Notes: a model not told the origin generated them from the sequence alone. Positions 1 through 7,271 are shown, numbered from the stretch's first letter. The stretch is 12,780 nucleotides of DNA from CAYMUC01 sp964393535 (GCA_964393535.1 CAYMUC010000087.1:1-12780), one strand, 5' to 3'. A program made the numbers and translations.

Positions 1-299
1 TGGGGCGAGTTGGGCTGCAACTTGGTCATGTCGCGCAGCGAGGCCTGCACCCGGCCGTCACCACTACGTGCCTTGCTGTCCAGCCATCGCCACACCTCGC
101 GCACGTCGAAGGTGGGCGACCGCCCCGACGACAGGGCGGGGGGGAAGTCGGGGTCGGTGCGACGCCAGCCCGACATGCGTTTGGTGAGGGCGACGTCGTC
201 GGTGTGTGGCCCGCGCTCGTACAGCAACTGGGCGATGTGGGCGTACCCGACGGGCACCACGCGCGCCGTGATGGCGGGGGGCAGGTCCGGCAAACGCAT
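1..299 (-). CDS. Partial HTH/excisionase-like DNA-binding protein (3' end beyond left edge)
   Basis: This frame starts with ATG at 299 and stays open to the window edge, giving about 99 residues with no stop. I see no signal peptide or membrane segment. The N-terminal half (about residues 10-70) has VGYAHIAQLLYERG, then KRMSGWRRTDPDFPPAL, then FDVREVWRWL. This order (helix, 'Wrr..pdFP', then an acidic-aromatic 'v..W' helix) is what excisionase-like or winged-helix DNA-binding domains look like, so a DNA-binding role is inferred. The other two minus-strand frames here give low-complexity Arg/Pro-rich products and look like shadows. There is no ribosome binding site, but a TATACT box lies six bases upstream of the ATG, so the transcript may be leaderless. 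It is divergent from the sigma-like gene, with 126 bp between the start codons. Exact family unknown. Confidence 0.6.
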   Translation of the reverse strand, partial: MRLPDLPPAITARVVPVGYAHIAQLLYERGPHTDDVALTKRMSGWRRTDPDFPPALSSGRSPTFDVREVWRWLDSKARSGDGRVQASLRDMTKLQPNSP

Positions 300-305
300 G
301 GCCGA

Positions 306-311
306 AGTATA
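306..311 (-). promoter_or_regulatory. -10 box of a probable leaderless promoter
   Basis: Read on the minus strand, 311 to 306 is TATACT, then six bases (TCGGCC), then the ATG at 299. That places the expected transcription start on or next to the start codon, and there is no Shine-Dalgarno sequence. I see no convincing -35 at 16-18 bp, which is common for actinobacterial leaderless promoters. The assignment is from pattern only. Confidence 0.45.
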
Positions 312-349
312 AGCATCGACCCCAGGAAAACAGACTCAAGTGTGTCGGT

Positions 350-370
350 TTGCACGAATGATTCGTGTAA
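350..370. promoter_or_regulatory. Palindromic operator over the -35 and spacer
   Basis: CACGAATGATTCGTG (353-367) is a perfect 7-bp inverted repeat around G360. It extends to 350-370 with nine of ten pairs matching (only 352/368 mismatched). It covers the -35 and most of the promoter spacer, so a dimeric regulator bound here would block polymerase. The flanking genes are a DNA-binding-like protein (minus) and a sigma-like protein (plus), so either may autoregulate. The regulator is inferred. Confidence 0.6.
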
Positions 371-378
371 CCTAAGAT
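350..378 (+). promoter_or_regulatory. Sigma-70-type promoter of the sigma-like/helicase operon
   Basis: TTGCAC at 350-355 and TAAGAT at 373-378 are separated by exactly 17 bp. A start near 385 would give a leader of about 40 bases ending in AGGAGGA (414-420), five bases before the ATG at 426. It is the only well-formed promoter I see in this gap. Confidence 0.6.
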
Positions 379-425
379 TCCGTTGGGGATGCACCGGGCA
401 TCCCTTATCCGTCAGGAGGACGTCT

Positions 426-1220
426 ATGAACCATCGCCGCACCATGAACAACAACGCGCAGGGACTGTCGGATCGTGACGTCTACCTGCAGCGATTCCAC
501 GCTTCGGCCCTCGCCACGCTCATCAAGGGCCGTCGTGGGCGTATCCAGAAGGACGATTGCGACGACATCGCATCGCGTATGGTGCTGCGAGTGCTGCCCA
601 AGCTCGACGACTACCGCCGCCGCTACCCCAAGCCGGAAACCCTGGCCAACGTGATGGCGGGGCAGTTCAGCATTGACTTCCGTCGAAGCGAAGGGGCCCA
701 GCGTGGCGAGGGCGCTCGCCTCGCGCGTCAAGTCGCTCAACTGGACAGCGTTCTGGTGACGTGGGTGGACGCCGACGCCTCCTTCATGGACTCAACCGTC
801 AAGTCAGCGCGCCAGTCCCGCGCCCACAGCGAGGTCGACAAGAAGCCCGCCCCCGGTGTTCGCCCTGAGGTCGACTCCGAGGGTCGCACCCGGGCCCTTC
901 GTCAGCGCCGGCACTTCAGGCCGGAGTTGGCGGAGTCGTTGACGGCGATGGACTTCCCCAGCCAGAACGACTCGCTGGATGCCGAGGCCGCATCGCAGGT
1001 GTGGCCGCTCATGGAGGCCGCTCTGCTGGCACGAGGTGTTGACGAGCGGGGCCGTTGGTTGCTGGAGCAGGTGGACGGCCAGGGTCGCACCGTCACCGAG
1101 GCGGCCACCGAGTTGAACGTGACGCGCGAGACGGCACAGCGGGCGCTGGGCAAGGCCCGTCAGGCCGCTCGCGCCGAAGCCGACCAGTGGCGCGCCGATG
1201 GCCGCGCCATGCCGTGGTGA
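426..1220 (+). CDS. Sigma-70-like/ECF-type transcription regulator
   Basis: The start is ATG at 426 because AGGAGGA (414-420) sits five bases upstream; the frame is open further left, but that part crosses the promoter. The product is 264 residues. Residues about 43-90 (DDCDDIASRMVLRVLPKLDDYR, interrupted here only by the protein itself, then LANVMAGQFSIDFRR) resemble sigma region 2. Residues about 205-250 (WLLEQVDGQGRTVTEAA, then ELNVTRETAQRALGKARQAA) form a region-4-type helix-turn-helix. The linker (about 120-165) is polar and probably disordered. This would be a promoter-specificity factor or a sigma-like DNA-binding regulator in the cytoplasm; region 2 is divergent, so true sigma activity is uncertain. 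The SNF2 helicase gene follows after 14 bases, so the two are probably co-transcribed. No anti-sigma gene is visible. Confidence 0.65.
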   Translation: MNHRRTMNNNAQGLSDRDVYLQRFHASALATLIKGRRGRIQKDDCDDIASRMVLRVLPKLDDYRRRYPKPETLANVMAGQFSIDFRRSEGAQRGEGARLARQVAQLDSVLVTWVDADASFMDSTVKSARQSRAHSEVDKKPAPGVRPEVDSEGRTRALRQRRHFRPELAESLTAMDFPSQNDSLDAEAASQVWPLMEAALLARGVDERGRWLLEQVDGQGRTVTEAATELNVTRETAQRALGKARQAARAEADQWRADGRAMPW

Positions 1221-1234
1221 GAAAGGTCAGGGAG

Positions 1235-2923
1235 ATGTCGAGCAACGAAGCAGTCGTCGACGAGATGATGCTGTACGCAGCGCAGATCGGCGAGGCCTAC
1301 CCCGACCTCTACAAGCATCAGACCGCCGGCGTGGCCTTCCTCATGTCACGTCGGCGGGCCCTGTTGGCCGACGAGATGGGACTGGGCAAGACCCGCACCG
1401 CCATCGTGGCGGCCCGCGAGCAGGAACCCTCCGGCCCCTATCTGGTCATCTGCCCGGCATCGGTGAAGCTGAACTGGCAGCGGGAGATCCTGGCCGTGGA
1501 CCCTGAGGCCCGCGTCCAGGTGCTGGACGGTGACGCCGTAGACACCGATGCCCGGTGGGTGGTGGTGAACTACGACCGACTGAACCGGCACATGGGCGAA
1601 CTCCAGACGCTGAACCCCGCCGTGGTGATCATGGACGAGGCGCACTACATCAAGAACCGTCAGGCCCGACGGTCGAAATTGGCGCTGGAGTTGGTGGGGG
1701 TGGAGGGGACACGACTCGCCGACCAGACGGACTCGAGCACGGCGGTGTACTTGCTGACCGGCACGCCCATCGCCAACCGGCCGCGTGACGTGTTCAACCT
1801 GTTGCGCGCCCTGCGCCACCCACTCACTCGCAACTACGCGAACTTCGCCAAGCGCTACTGCGCTGCCTACAACAACGGCTACGGCCTGGTGGACGAAGGC
1901 GCGTCGAACGTGGAGGAGTTGGCGCAGGTGTTGAGCGGCGTGATGTTGCGGCGCACCAAAGACGAGGCCATGGACCTGCCACCCAAGGTGCGGTCGTGGG
2001 TGCCTGTGGAGCCACCTACCAGTCGGGTGGCGTCGTTGGAACAGCGAGCACTCGACTACCTGGGCCTGAACCCCACGCGCAGTGGGCCCACCTGGGGCAC
2101 GTTCCTGGGTTTGTTGAACAAGGCTCGACAGCAGTTGGCGGTGGCGAAGGCCACCATGACCGCCGACTTCGTGGGCGACTGCGTGGAAGCCGGCCAGAAG
2201 GTGGTGGTGTTCACGCAGTACCTGGGCGTGGTCGAGGTGTTGAAGGAACGCTTCGGGCAGGCCTCGGTGCAGTTGACCGGTCAGCACACTGCCAAGCAGC
2301 GCGATCAGGCAGTGCGTCGGTTTCAGAACGACGACACGGTGCGCGTGTTCATCGGCAACCTGCAGGCCGCCGGTACCGGCATCACCCTCACCGCTGGCAC
2401 GCATGTGGTGTTCAACGACTTGGACTGGGTGCCGGCCAACCATTGGCAGGCCGAGGACCGCATCCACCGCATCGGCCAGAAACAGACGGCCTTCGCCACC
2501 TACCTGTACGTGCCGGACACGTTGGACGGGTTCGTGGCGAATCAGTTGGAGCGCAAGGCCAACCTCATCGGCCTCATCGAGGACGAGGCGGCAGCCCATG
2601 CGACCCTCATCGACAGCCTGGTGGAGTTCGCCACCGGAGCGTTCGACCTCGGCGCTCTGCGGGAGGGGCCCGAGATGCGAGCAGTCATGAGGGATCTCAC
2701 CAAGACGATCGACCCGCCGCCCGTCATCAGGCCACGCACTCCGACCATCGACACGTTCACCCGAACGTTCACGTCGTCACGGAACCGGAACGTGTTCTAC
2801 ACCGTCACGGTGACGAGGGGCGTGGCCGTGTGCGACTGCCCGGGCTTCCAGTACGGGGGCAACTGCACGCACGTTCGCCAGGTGCTGCAAGAACTCAGCG
2901 CTGCGGGCCCCGCAGTCGGTTGA
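1235..2923 (+). CDS. SNF2-family DNA helicase/translocase with SWIM zinc finger
   Basis: 562 residues from ATG 1235, with GAAAGG (1221-1226) eight bases upstream. Both RecA-like lobes are complete: Q-motif-like YKHQTAGVAFL (26-36), Walker A DEMGLGKT (46-53), motif Ia VICPASVKLNW (71-81), Walker B MDEAH (133-137), motif III LLTGTP (173-178), motif IV VVVFTQY (323-329), motif V AAGTGITLT (378-386), and motif VI QAEDRIHRIGQ (405-415). A C-terminal SWIM finger follows: C533-x-C535, then C544-x-H546. The layout is like short SMARCAL1/HepA-type ATPases that move on double-stranded DNA and remodel protein-DNA or branched DNA; the SWIM finger likely binds DNA or protein. No nuclease or methylase domain is fused, and it is shorter than many bacterial SNF2 proteins. 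Its 3' end overlaps the convergent helical-repeat gene by 29 bp. The substrate is unknown. Confidence 0.92.
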   Translation: MSSNEAVVDEMMLYAAQIGEAYPDLYKHQTAGVAFLMSRRRALLADEMGLGKTRTAIVAAREQEPSGPYLVICPASVKLNWQREILAVDPEARVQVLDGDAVDTDARWVVVNYDRLNRHMGELQTLNPAVVIMDEAHYIKNRQARRSKLALELVGVEGTRLADQTDSSTAVYLLTGTPIANRPRDVFNLLRALRHPLTRNYANFAKRYCAAYNNGYGLVDEGASNVEELAQVLSGVMLRRTKDEAMDLPPKVRSWVPVEPPTSRVASLEQRALDYLGLNPTRSGPTWGTFLGLLNKARQQLAVAKATMTADFVGDCVEAGQKVVVFTQYLGVVEVLKERFGQASVQLTGQHTAKQRDQAVRRFQNDDTVRVFIGNLQAAGTGITLTAGTHVVFNDLDWVPANHWQAEDRIHRIGQKQTAFATYLYVPDTLDGFVANQLERKANLIGLIEDEAAAHATLIDSLVEFATGAFDLGALREGPEMRAVMRDLTKTIDPPPVIRPRTPTIDTFTRTFTSSRNRNVFYTVTVTRGVAVCDCPGFQYGGNCTHVRQVLQELSAAGPAVG

Positions 2924-3971
2924 TCGCGTGCTGGCGGATGCGCTCTGAGGTGTCGGTTGCGAGCCGCACCCAGGTGTCGTGGTCCAGTTCGCACCGGGAG
3001 ACGATGAACCACCGGACCCACTCGGGCCACGAGGTATCCAGCGCATAGGGCACGACTGTCGACAGGTCGGCCCCGTCGGCCAGCCAGCACAGCAGCTCGC
3101 TCGGCCGCTCGAAGGCCGGGGCCGGCTGCGAGGTGTTGCCCTCGCCCCACGGGGCAACCTTCACCGAACCGCGGAACAGCAGTCTCAACCCGGCCAACCG
3201 CAACGGTGCCTCGGGTTCGTCGAGATACGCCACTGCCAGACGCCGACACAGACCGTCGGTGGCATTGGGGTGCTTGATCAGTTCTGCATGCAAGTGAGGA
3301 TTGACGACTGCTGGAAGCAGTTCCAACGAGGCGGTGGGAGTGGCAGGGTTCGCCACCAGGATCTGCCACACCGCACTGCACCCCTTCTCGGCCAGCCGAT
3401 GCAAGGCCGAGGCTGGTGCCCGAGGGTCCGACGCGATGGCGTTCTGCACGACGGGGTCGTCGCTGTGCGACAAGCGCTCGAGCACGTTTGGTGGCAGTCG
3501 GTGTTGCTGGGCTGCGTATTGCTGGATGAGGGGCTCGGGCTCGTCCAGCAACGCCACCAGGGCGTCGATGGGGAGCGAGGTGTTCGACGACACGGCCAAC
3601 CTCACGAACGGCGACGGGTCCACCGCCGCCTGCTCCAGTGCACTGGGTGTGGCGTTCGTGCTGAGCGCACCCTCGATGCGAACTCGATACGAGCGATCCA
3701 CCAGAGCCACGTCGGCCACTGCGGTGTAGATGTTGCCCGCGCCCGCGGCCAGCAGGCGCACGAAGCCACGGCCCAGTCGCATGGCCGTGAGCAGTTGGGC
3801 CTCGCTGAGTTCCAGGGTGGGGCGCGTCTGGAGGTTCTTGATGGCCTCGTGCCAGTCCAGCAACTTCGCCTCGATATCGGGCATGCCCGAGAGCGCATAG
3901 ATGATGTCGTCGGGTGTGTGCTGGCGCCGTCTGGCGCGGCGACCGGCCGAGGGTCGCGATTCGTCGGACAT
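2895..3971 (-). CDS. Helical-repeat (LRV/HEAT-like) protein
   Basis: 358 residues. Residues about 107-236 contain roughly five units of 25-26 residues of the form 'P..xLxxLxxxxxxxVxxxxAxxxx': for example SLPIDALVALLDEPEPLIQQ (132-151) and LPPNVLERLSHSDDPVVQNA (159-178). This matches the variant leucine-rich (LRV) or HEAT-like solenoid families, which act as binding scaffolds; no catalytic motif is seen. The N-terminus (1-20) is Arg-rich. The C-terminal part (about 285-358) is Trp-rich and again ends in a repeat-like helix pair (DHDTWVRLATDTSERIRQHA). It follows the NYN gene by eight bases, so it is the second gene of that operon, and it has no clear ribosome binding site, which suggests translational coupling. 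Its last 29 bp overlap the helicase gene tail to tail. A similar protein begins at 12232. The binding partner is unknown. Confidence 0.75.
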   Translation of the reverse strand: MSDESRPSAGRRARRRQHTPDDIIYALSGMPDIEAKLLDWHEAIKNLQTRPTLELSEAQLLTAMRLGRGFVRLLAAGAGNIYTAVADVALVDRSYRVRIEGALSTNATPSALEQAAVDPSPFVRLAVSSNTSLPIDALVALLDEPEPLIQQYAAQQHRLPPNVLERLSHSDDPVVQNAIASDPRAPASALHRLAEKGCSAVWQILVANPATPTASLELLPAVVNPHLHAELIKHPNATDGLCRRLAVAYLDEPEAPLRLAGLRLLFRGSVKVAPWGEGNTSQPAPAFERPSELLCWLADGADLSTVVPYALDTSWPEWVRWFIVSRCELDHDTWVRLATDTSERIRQHAINRLRGPQR

Positions 3972-3979
3972 GGTGTGGC

Positions 3980-4444
3980 TCAGGCGGCGACAGCTGGCGA
4001 GGTGTGCCGCGGTAGCCAGGTGACTGACCGGGCTAGGCGGCGCAGTGCAGAGCCGGCCCGACCGGCACCGAGCACCACATCGGTGGGCACGCCTACGGCG
4101 TTCAGGCCGGCGACAGCGGGAGCGAACGCCGCGGTGTCGCCCGAGGCCAGGACCACCGAGGTGTAGCGGCCGGCGACCCGCTGGGGGATCATCTCCTCGA
4201 GCAGGCGAAGATCGGCGCCGTCGATGCCGTGGCCGATGACCACCCGCGAGGGGAATGCAGCGGTGGCCTGGGTGAGCAGCTTGCGCCCCGTGGCCGTGAC
4301 CACCGTGTCGCGGGAGGTGTCGCCCAACGTGTGGGCCAGGCTGTCGAACACCTGCTTGACCTGAGGTGTGGAGCGGTGCGGGCCGACGAGGTTCTCGATG
4401 TCGACGAGGACAAGGCGGCGGTTGGTGTTCGTGCTGGCGGTCAT
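3980..4444 (-). CDS. NYN/PIN-like nuclease-fold protein
   Basis: 154 residues from ATG 4444, with AGGGGG (4455 to 4450 on the minus strand) five bases upstream. The N-terminus has strand-then-acid LVLVDIENLVG (11-21; D15, N18), a mid-protein acidic motif IDGADLRLLEEM (74-85; D75, D78) and a late strand VVLASGDTAAFAPAVAGLNA (97-116; D103). This order, D..N, then D, then SGD..F, is the pattern of NYN-domain proteins in the PIN superfamily, which are metal-dependent ribonucleases. The usual 'SGDsDF' is SGDTAAF here, losing one acidic residue, so activity may be reduced or the protein may be RNA-binding only. It is a single-domain protein with no membrane segment. It is the first gene of a two-gene operon with the helical-repeat protein and is divergent from the antitoxin-like gene at 4573. 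Confidence 0.8.
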   Translation of the reverse strand: MTASTNTNRRLVLVDIENLVGPHRSTPQVKQVFDSLAHTLGDTSRDTVVTATGRKLLTQATAAFPSRVVIGHGIDGADLRLLEEMIPQRVAGRYTSVVLASGDTAAFAPAVAGLNAVGVPTDVVLGAGRAGSALRRLARSVTWLPRHTSPAVAA

Positions 4445-4506
4445 GGGATCCCCCTGTGGTGCGAGTGACTACACAGGGAGAACGCGCAGACCCGGCCTGG
4501 GTGTGA

Positions 4507-4532
4507 TGAGGCGGTTGGCCGCTACGGCCTCA
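4507..4532. repeat. Short inverted repeat between divergent genes
   Basis: TGAGGC (4507-4512) pairs with GCCTCA (4527-4532) around a 14-base loop. It lies just left of the 36-bp palindrome, in what would be the leader of the NYN transcript. It could be a small RNA hairpin or chance; no T-run makes it a terminator. Confidence 0.25.
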
Positions 4533-4535
4533 GAG

Positions 4536-4571
4536 TTTCATTACTCTACCGATATCGGTAGAGTAATGAAA
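4536..4571. promoter_or_regulatory. Perfect 36-bp palindrome (operator/promoter) next to the antitoxin start
   Basis: The left half is TTTCATTACTCTACCGAT (4536-4553), and the right half (4554-4571) is its exact reverse complement: 18 of 18 pairs match with no spacer. The palindrome ends one base before the ATG at 4573. Each half carries TAGAGT on the outgoing strand (4559-4564 on plus; 4548 to 4543 on minus), and TTTCAT is 17 bp from each, so one symmetric site could drive both the antitoxin operon and the NYN operon. The plus -10 is eight bases from the ATG, and there is no ribosome binding site, so the antitoxin transcript is probably leaderless. The -35 match is weak. Autorepression by the HTH product is the natural inference. 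Confidence 0.75.
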
Positions 4572-4572
4572 T

Positions 4573-5238
4573 ATGCGAGACGTCGGAGATGTCGCAGAAG
4601 AGCTGGAGATCAGTGAGCGACGGGTTCGGCAACTGCTGGCACATGGTCAGTTGAGTGGGCATCGCCTGGGTCGAAAGTGGATCATCCCCCAAGCTGAACT
4701 CGACGCGTTTCAAGAGCGGGGCCGCCCCCTCGGGCGACCTTGGTCCACTGGTGCAGCGTGGACCGTGTTGAGCTTGGTTGCGCCTCTGCACACGCAGTCA
4801 ACTGCGGTTCAGGTCAGTCGTGCTCGCCAACGGCTTCGGGACCACCCCCTCACCGACTTGTTGCCACAGCTGTCTCATCGAGCGAAACGGCTCTGCTTCG
4901 TCGGTCATCCGACTGCAGTCGCTCGCCTTGCACAAGACGACGCTGTCGTCTTGTCGGGCGTCAGTGCAGCACAGACCGCAGGTGCTGACCTTGTCTCAGT
5001 AGCACCGGAACTCGAGGCGTACGTGCGGGATGTCGATCTGCTCTCGACATCCGAGGAGTACGGACTGGTCCCACAATCACAGCGTCCCAACGTGTGGCTG
5101 CGGGTGATCCCGTCGCCGGTCTGGCCGTTCGCGCCCGGTGCTCGACACGCACCAGACCTGATCGTGGCGTTGGATCTGCTCGAGAGTTCGGACAGTCGAT
5201 CGCGTCGCGCAGGACTCGCACTGTTGGAGTCGCTGTGA
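4573..5238 (+). CDS. Putative antitoxin: excisionase-type HTH with AbiEi-like C-terminal domain
   Basis: 221 residues from ATG 4573, directly after the palindrome. Residues 2-48 form a MerR/excisionase-type DNA-binding domain: DVGDVAEELEISERRVRQLL, then GHRLGRKWIIPQAELDAF. Residues about 100-221 resemble the C-terminal half of AbiEi-type antitoxins: VVLSGVSAAQTAGADLVS (125-142), LEAYVRDVDL (147-156), NVWLRVIP (173-180), then PDLIVALDLLESSDSRSRRAG (last part 208-214). Known AbiEi proteins usually start with a winged helix; here an excisionase-type HTH replaces it. It should repress its own promoter and neutralise the downstream nucleotidyltransferase; both points are inferred from family and position. 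Its TGA overlaps the next gene's GTG (GTGA, 5235-5238), indicating translational coupling and a fixed protein ratio. AbiEi family membership is from my recognition of the pattern, not a search. Confidence 0.7.
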   Translation: MRDVGDVAEELEISERRVRQLLAHGQLSGHRLGRKWIIPQAELDAFQERGRPLGRPWSTGAAWTVLSLVAPLHTQSTAVQVSRARQRLRDHPLTDLLPQLSHRAKRLCFVGHPTAVARLAQDDAVVLSGVSAAQTAGADLVSVAPELEAYVRDVDLLSTSEEYGLVPQSQRPNVWLRVIPSPVWPFAPGARHAPDLIVALDLLESSDSRSRRAGLALLESL

Positions 5239-6002
5239 ACTGGCCTGTCCTCGATCGCGAACCGGTCGCCCTCCCTGAGTTGAGCGTTCTCGACACCGGA
5301 CTCTGGGACACCATGGTCACGCTCGCCAGCGAAATGCCGGGACTGTGGACGCTCATCGGTGGTCAGATGGTCCTTCTCCACGCTCTGGAGCATGATGTGA
5401 ATCCCACCAGGGTGTCGACAGACCTCGATGCACTGGTGAACTTCAGGGCGTCGGTGCAAGCTCTCCCTCGTGTCGTGGCAGCCCTCGAGCGGCTCGGTTT
5501 CCGCTCAGATGGCGTCTCACCTGACAACGTCTGTCACCGATATCGCCGAGGTGGACTCACGGTCGACGTCCTCGCACCCGAGGGACTGGGCTCGCGCGCC
5601 GACCTTCGAACGAGCCCACCTTCAACCGTCCGAACCGTCCAGGTGCCGGGAGGGACACAGGCTCTGCGCCGGACTGAACTCGTCCCTGTCACCACAGGCG
5701 AACGTCAGGGGCTCATTCCTCGACCGTCACTGATAGGCGCGATTGTCGGAAAGGCATTGGCTGTGGACATCGATGATCTTCCCGAGGCTCAGCGACAGGA
5801 CTTGGTGCTCCTGCTCTCCCTCGTGGACGACCCATTTGTCGCCCGCGACCAACTCGACCGGAAGGATCTCCAGAGGCTGCGCGTCCGGCGAGAACTGCTC
5901 GATAGGAGTCACCGGGCGTGGCGAACACTCGACGACCATGCGGCAGACCGAGGCCACACTGCACTGCGCATACTCACGTCGAGTGGTCCTCGCACCTCAT
6001 AG
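5235..6002 (+). CDS. AbiEii/MenT-like nucleotidyltransferase (putative toxin)
   Basis: 255 residues. The start is GTG 5235, overlapping the antitoxin stop, with GGAG (5226-5229) five bases before it; the frame is open further left, but that part lies inside the antitoxin gene. The polymerase-beta-type nucleotidyltransferase signature is intact: LIGGQMVLLHALEH (40-53), then STDLDALVNF (61-70; D63 and D65 would bind metal), and a third acid D111 in LTVDVLAPEG (108-117). Further on, IVGKALAV and QRQDLVLLLSLVD match the lysine and helix typical of the C-terminal part of AbiEii-like proteins. Such toxins transfer nucleotides to targets including tRNA ends (MenT) and stop growth; the substrate here is unknown. 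It ends in a convergent six-base overlap with the AAA+ gene. It could also be a non-toxic nucleotidyltransferase. Confidence 0.75.
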   Translation: MNWPVLDREPVALPELSVLDTGLWDTMVTLASEMPGLWTLIGGQMVLLHALEHDVNPTRVSTDLDALVNFRASVQALPRVVAALERLGFRSDGVSPDNVCHRYRRGGLTVDVLAPEGLGSRADLRTSPPSTVRTVQVPGGTQALRRTELVPVTTGERQGLIPRPSLIGAIVGKALAVDIDDLPEAQRQDLVLLLSLVDDPFVARDQLDRKDLQRLRVRRELLDRSHRAWRTLDDHAADRGHTALRILTSSGPRTS

Positions 6003-7256
6003 GTAGCCGTGGTGTTGGTCCCCGCCGCCATGTCGACCCCCGTCTTCATCGTCCACTGGGCGGGCCGTCACCGCCGGCACCGCCCAGTCGTCGATCACGT
6101 TCATGACGTCGGAACGTATGGTGCGTTGGGCCAGGCCCCGGGCGTGCCGGGCGATGACGTTGTTGAACAGTTGCCGCACCGAGCGGGCGTTGGCGAACGA
6201 CCGACCACGCGGCAGTGCAGCGATGGCCTCGACCACCTTCGCCCGTGCCGACGGCGTGAGCGTGAACTGGTTCTGTTGCACGTGCAACTCGAAGATCTCG
6301 AGGAGTTCGCCATCGCTGTAGTCGGGGAAGGCCACCACCTCGTCGAAGCGGCTGCGCAAGCCCGGGTTGGACTCGAGGAACTGATGCATCTCGCCGGGGT
6401 AGCCGGCCACGATGACGGCGAACTCGCCACGGTGGTTCTCCATGAACGTGAGCAGTTCGCCGATGGCCTCTTCGCCGTACTGGTCGTGGTGGCCCTGGGT
6501 GAGGGTGTACGCCTCGTCGATGAACAGCACGCCGCCCAAGGCCCGCTCGCACAGCGCTCTGGTCTTGAGCGCCGTCTGCCCCAGGTATGCCGCCACCATG
6601 TCGGCGCGGCTGGCCTCCACCACATGGCCCCGGGGCAGCACGCCCACCGCCTTGTACAGCTCGCCCACCAGACGGGCCACGGTGGTCTTGCCGGTGCCGG
6701 GGTTGCCCGTGAAGACGAGATGCGGTGAGGGAGCCACCGCTGGCAGACCACGACGGGCACGTTGGCGGTCGAAGTCGTGCACGTGTGCCAGTCCGGCGAT
6801 GAGTCGCTTCACCGGCGCCAGGCCGATGAGGGCCTCGAGTCGGGCGATGATGCCGTCACGGTCGTCGGTGGCCGGGGGCCGAACCGTCGCCGTCACCACA
6901 TCGGGATCGTCGTCGACGTCGACCTCGGGCGTTGGCTCGGGAGTCGGCTGCACCGGCTGTTCCTGGAGGGCGTTGCGATGACGCTGCGCCTCACGAACCC
7001 GTCGGGCGAGCAGACGATCCAAGTCGGCAGCACTGAGCTCGCTCACGGGCGGACCGCCACGACTGGGTAGGTGCAGCTCGTCGTTGACGACAACCCCGAT
7101 GTGGAGACGCCCGGAAGCATCGATGCGGGCCTCGAGGGCCTCGCCGTGCACGATGATGCGCAAGGGTGATGGCCCCACCAGATCGCCGCCGGCCACGCGC
7201 TCGGCGCGGGCCAGCAGCAATCGGCGGATGCGTGCCACATGATCGGTGGGGTTCAT
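5997..7256 (-). CDS. CbbX/SpoVK-class AAA+ ATPase
   Basis: 419 residues from ATG 7256. I prefer this start because GGTGA lies five bases upstream; a GTG at 7265 would add three residues. The N-terminal part (1-95) is a separate alpha/beta segment of unknown fold, followed by a Pro/Asp-rich linker (about 98-130). The AAA+ domain is complete: Walker A GNPGTGKTT (184-192), Walker B VLFIDEAY (243-250), sensor-1 region IVAGYP (282-287), arginine-finger region NPGLRSRF (297-304), and sensor-2 helix around GRSFANARSVRQL (351-363). The arrangement is that of CbbX, SpoVK and EccA proteins, hexameric remodellers that act on a protein partner. The C-terminus is His/Gly/Asp-rich. It lies 15 bases after the VWA gene in the same operon, so the VWA protein may be partner or adaptor. 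It is not a RuBisCO activase by context. Confidence 0.88.
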   Translation of the reverse strand: MNPTDHVARIRRLLLARAERVAGGDLVGPSPLRIIVHGEALEARIDASGRLHIGVVVNDELHLPSRGGPPVSELSAADLDRLLARRVREAQRHRNALQEQPVQPTPEPTPEVDVDDDPDVVTATVRPPATDDRDGIIARLEALIGLAPVKRLIAGLAHVHDFDRQRARRGLPAVAPSPHLVFTGNPGTGKTTVARLVGELYKAVGVLPRGHVVEASRADMVAAYLGQTALKTRALCERALGGVLFIDEAYTLTQGHHDQYGEEAIGELLTFMENHRGEFAVIVAGYPGEMHQFLESNPGLRSRFDEVVAFPDYSDGELLEIFELHVQQNQFTLTPSARAKVVEAIAALPRGRSFANARSVRQLFNNVIARHARGLAQRTIRSDVMNVIDDWAVPAVTARPVDDEDGGRHGGGDQHHGYL

Positions 7257-7271
7257 CGACGTCACCGCCGC

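Noticed and set aside
204..425. N-terminal extension of the sigma-like frame
   Set aside because: It crosses the promoter and operator and overlaps the divergent gene; ATG 426 has a strong ribosome binding site.
1346..2599. 417-codon minus-strand open frame
   Set aside because: It lies wholly antisense to the helicase gene, whose motifs are complete; the translation is His/Val/Gln-rich without a domain.
2979..4166. 395-codon plus-strand open frame
   Set aside because: It is antisense to the helical-repeat and NYN genes and shows no domain; a GC-rich shadow frame.
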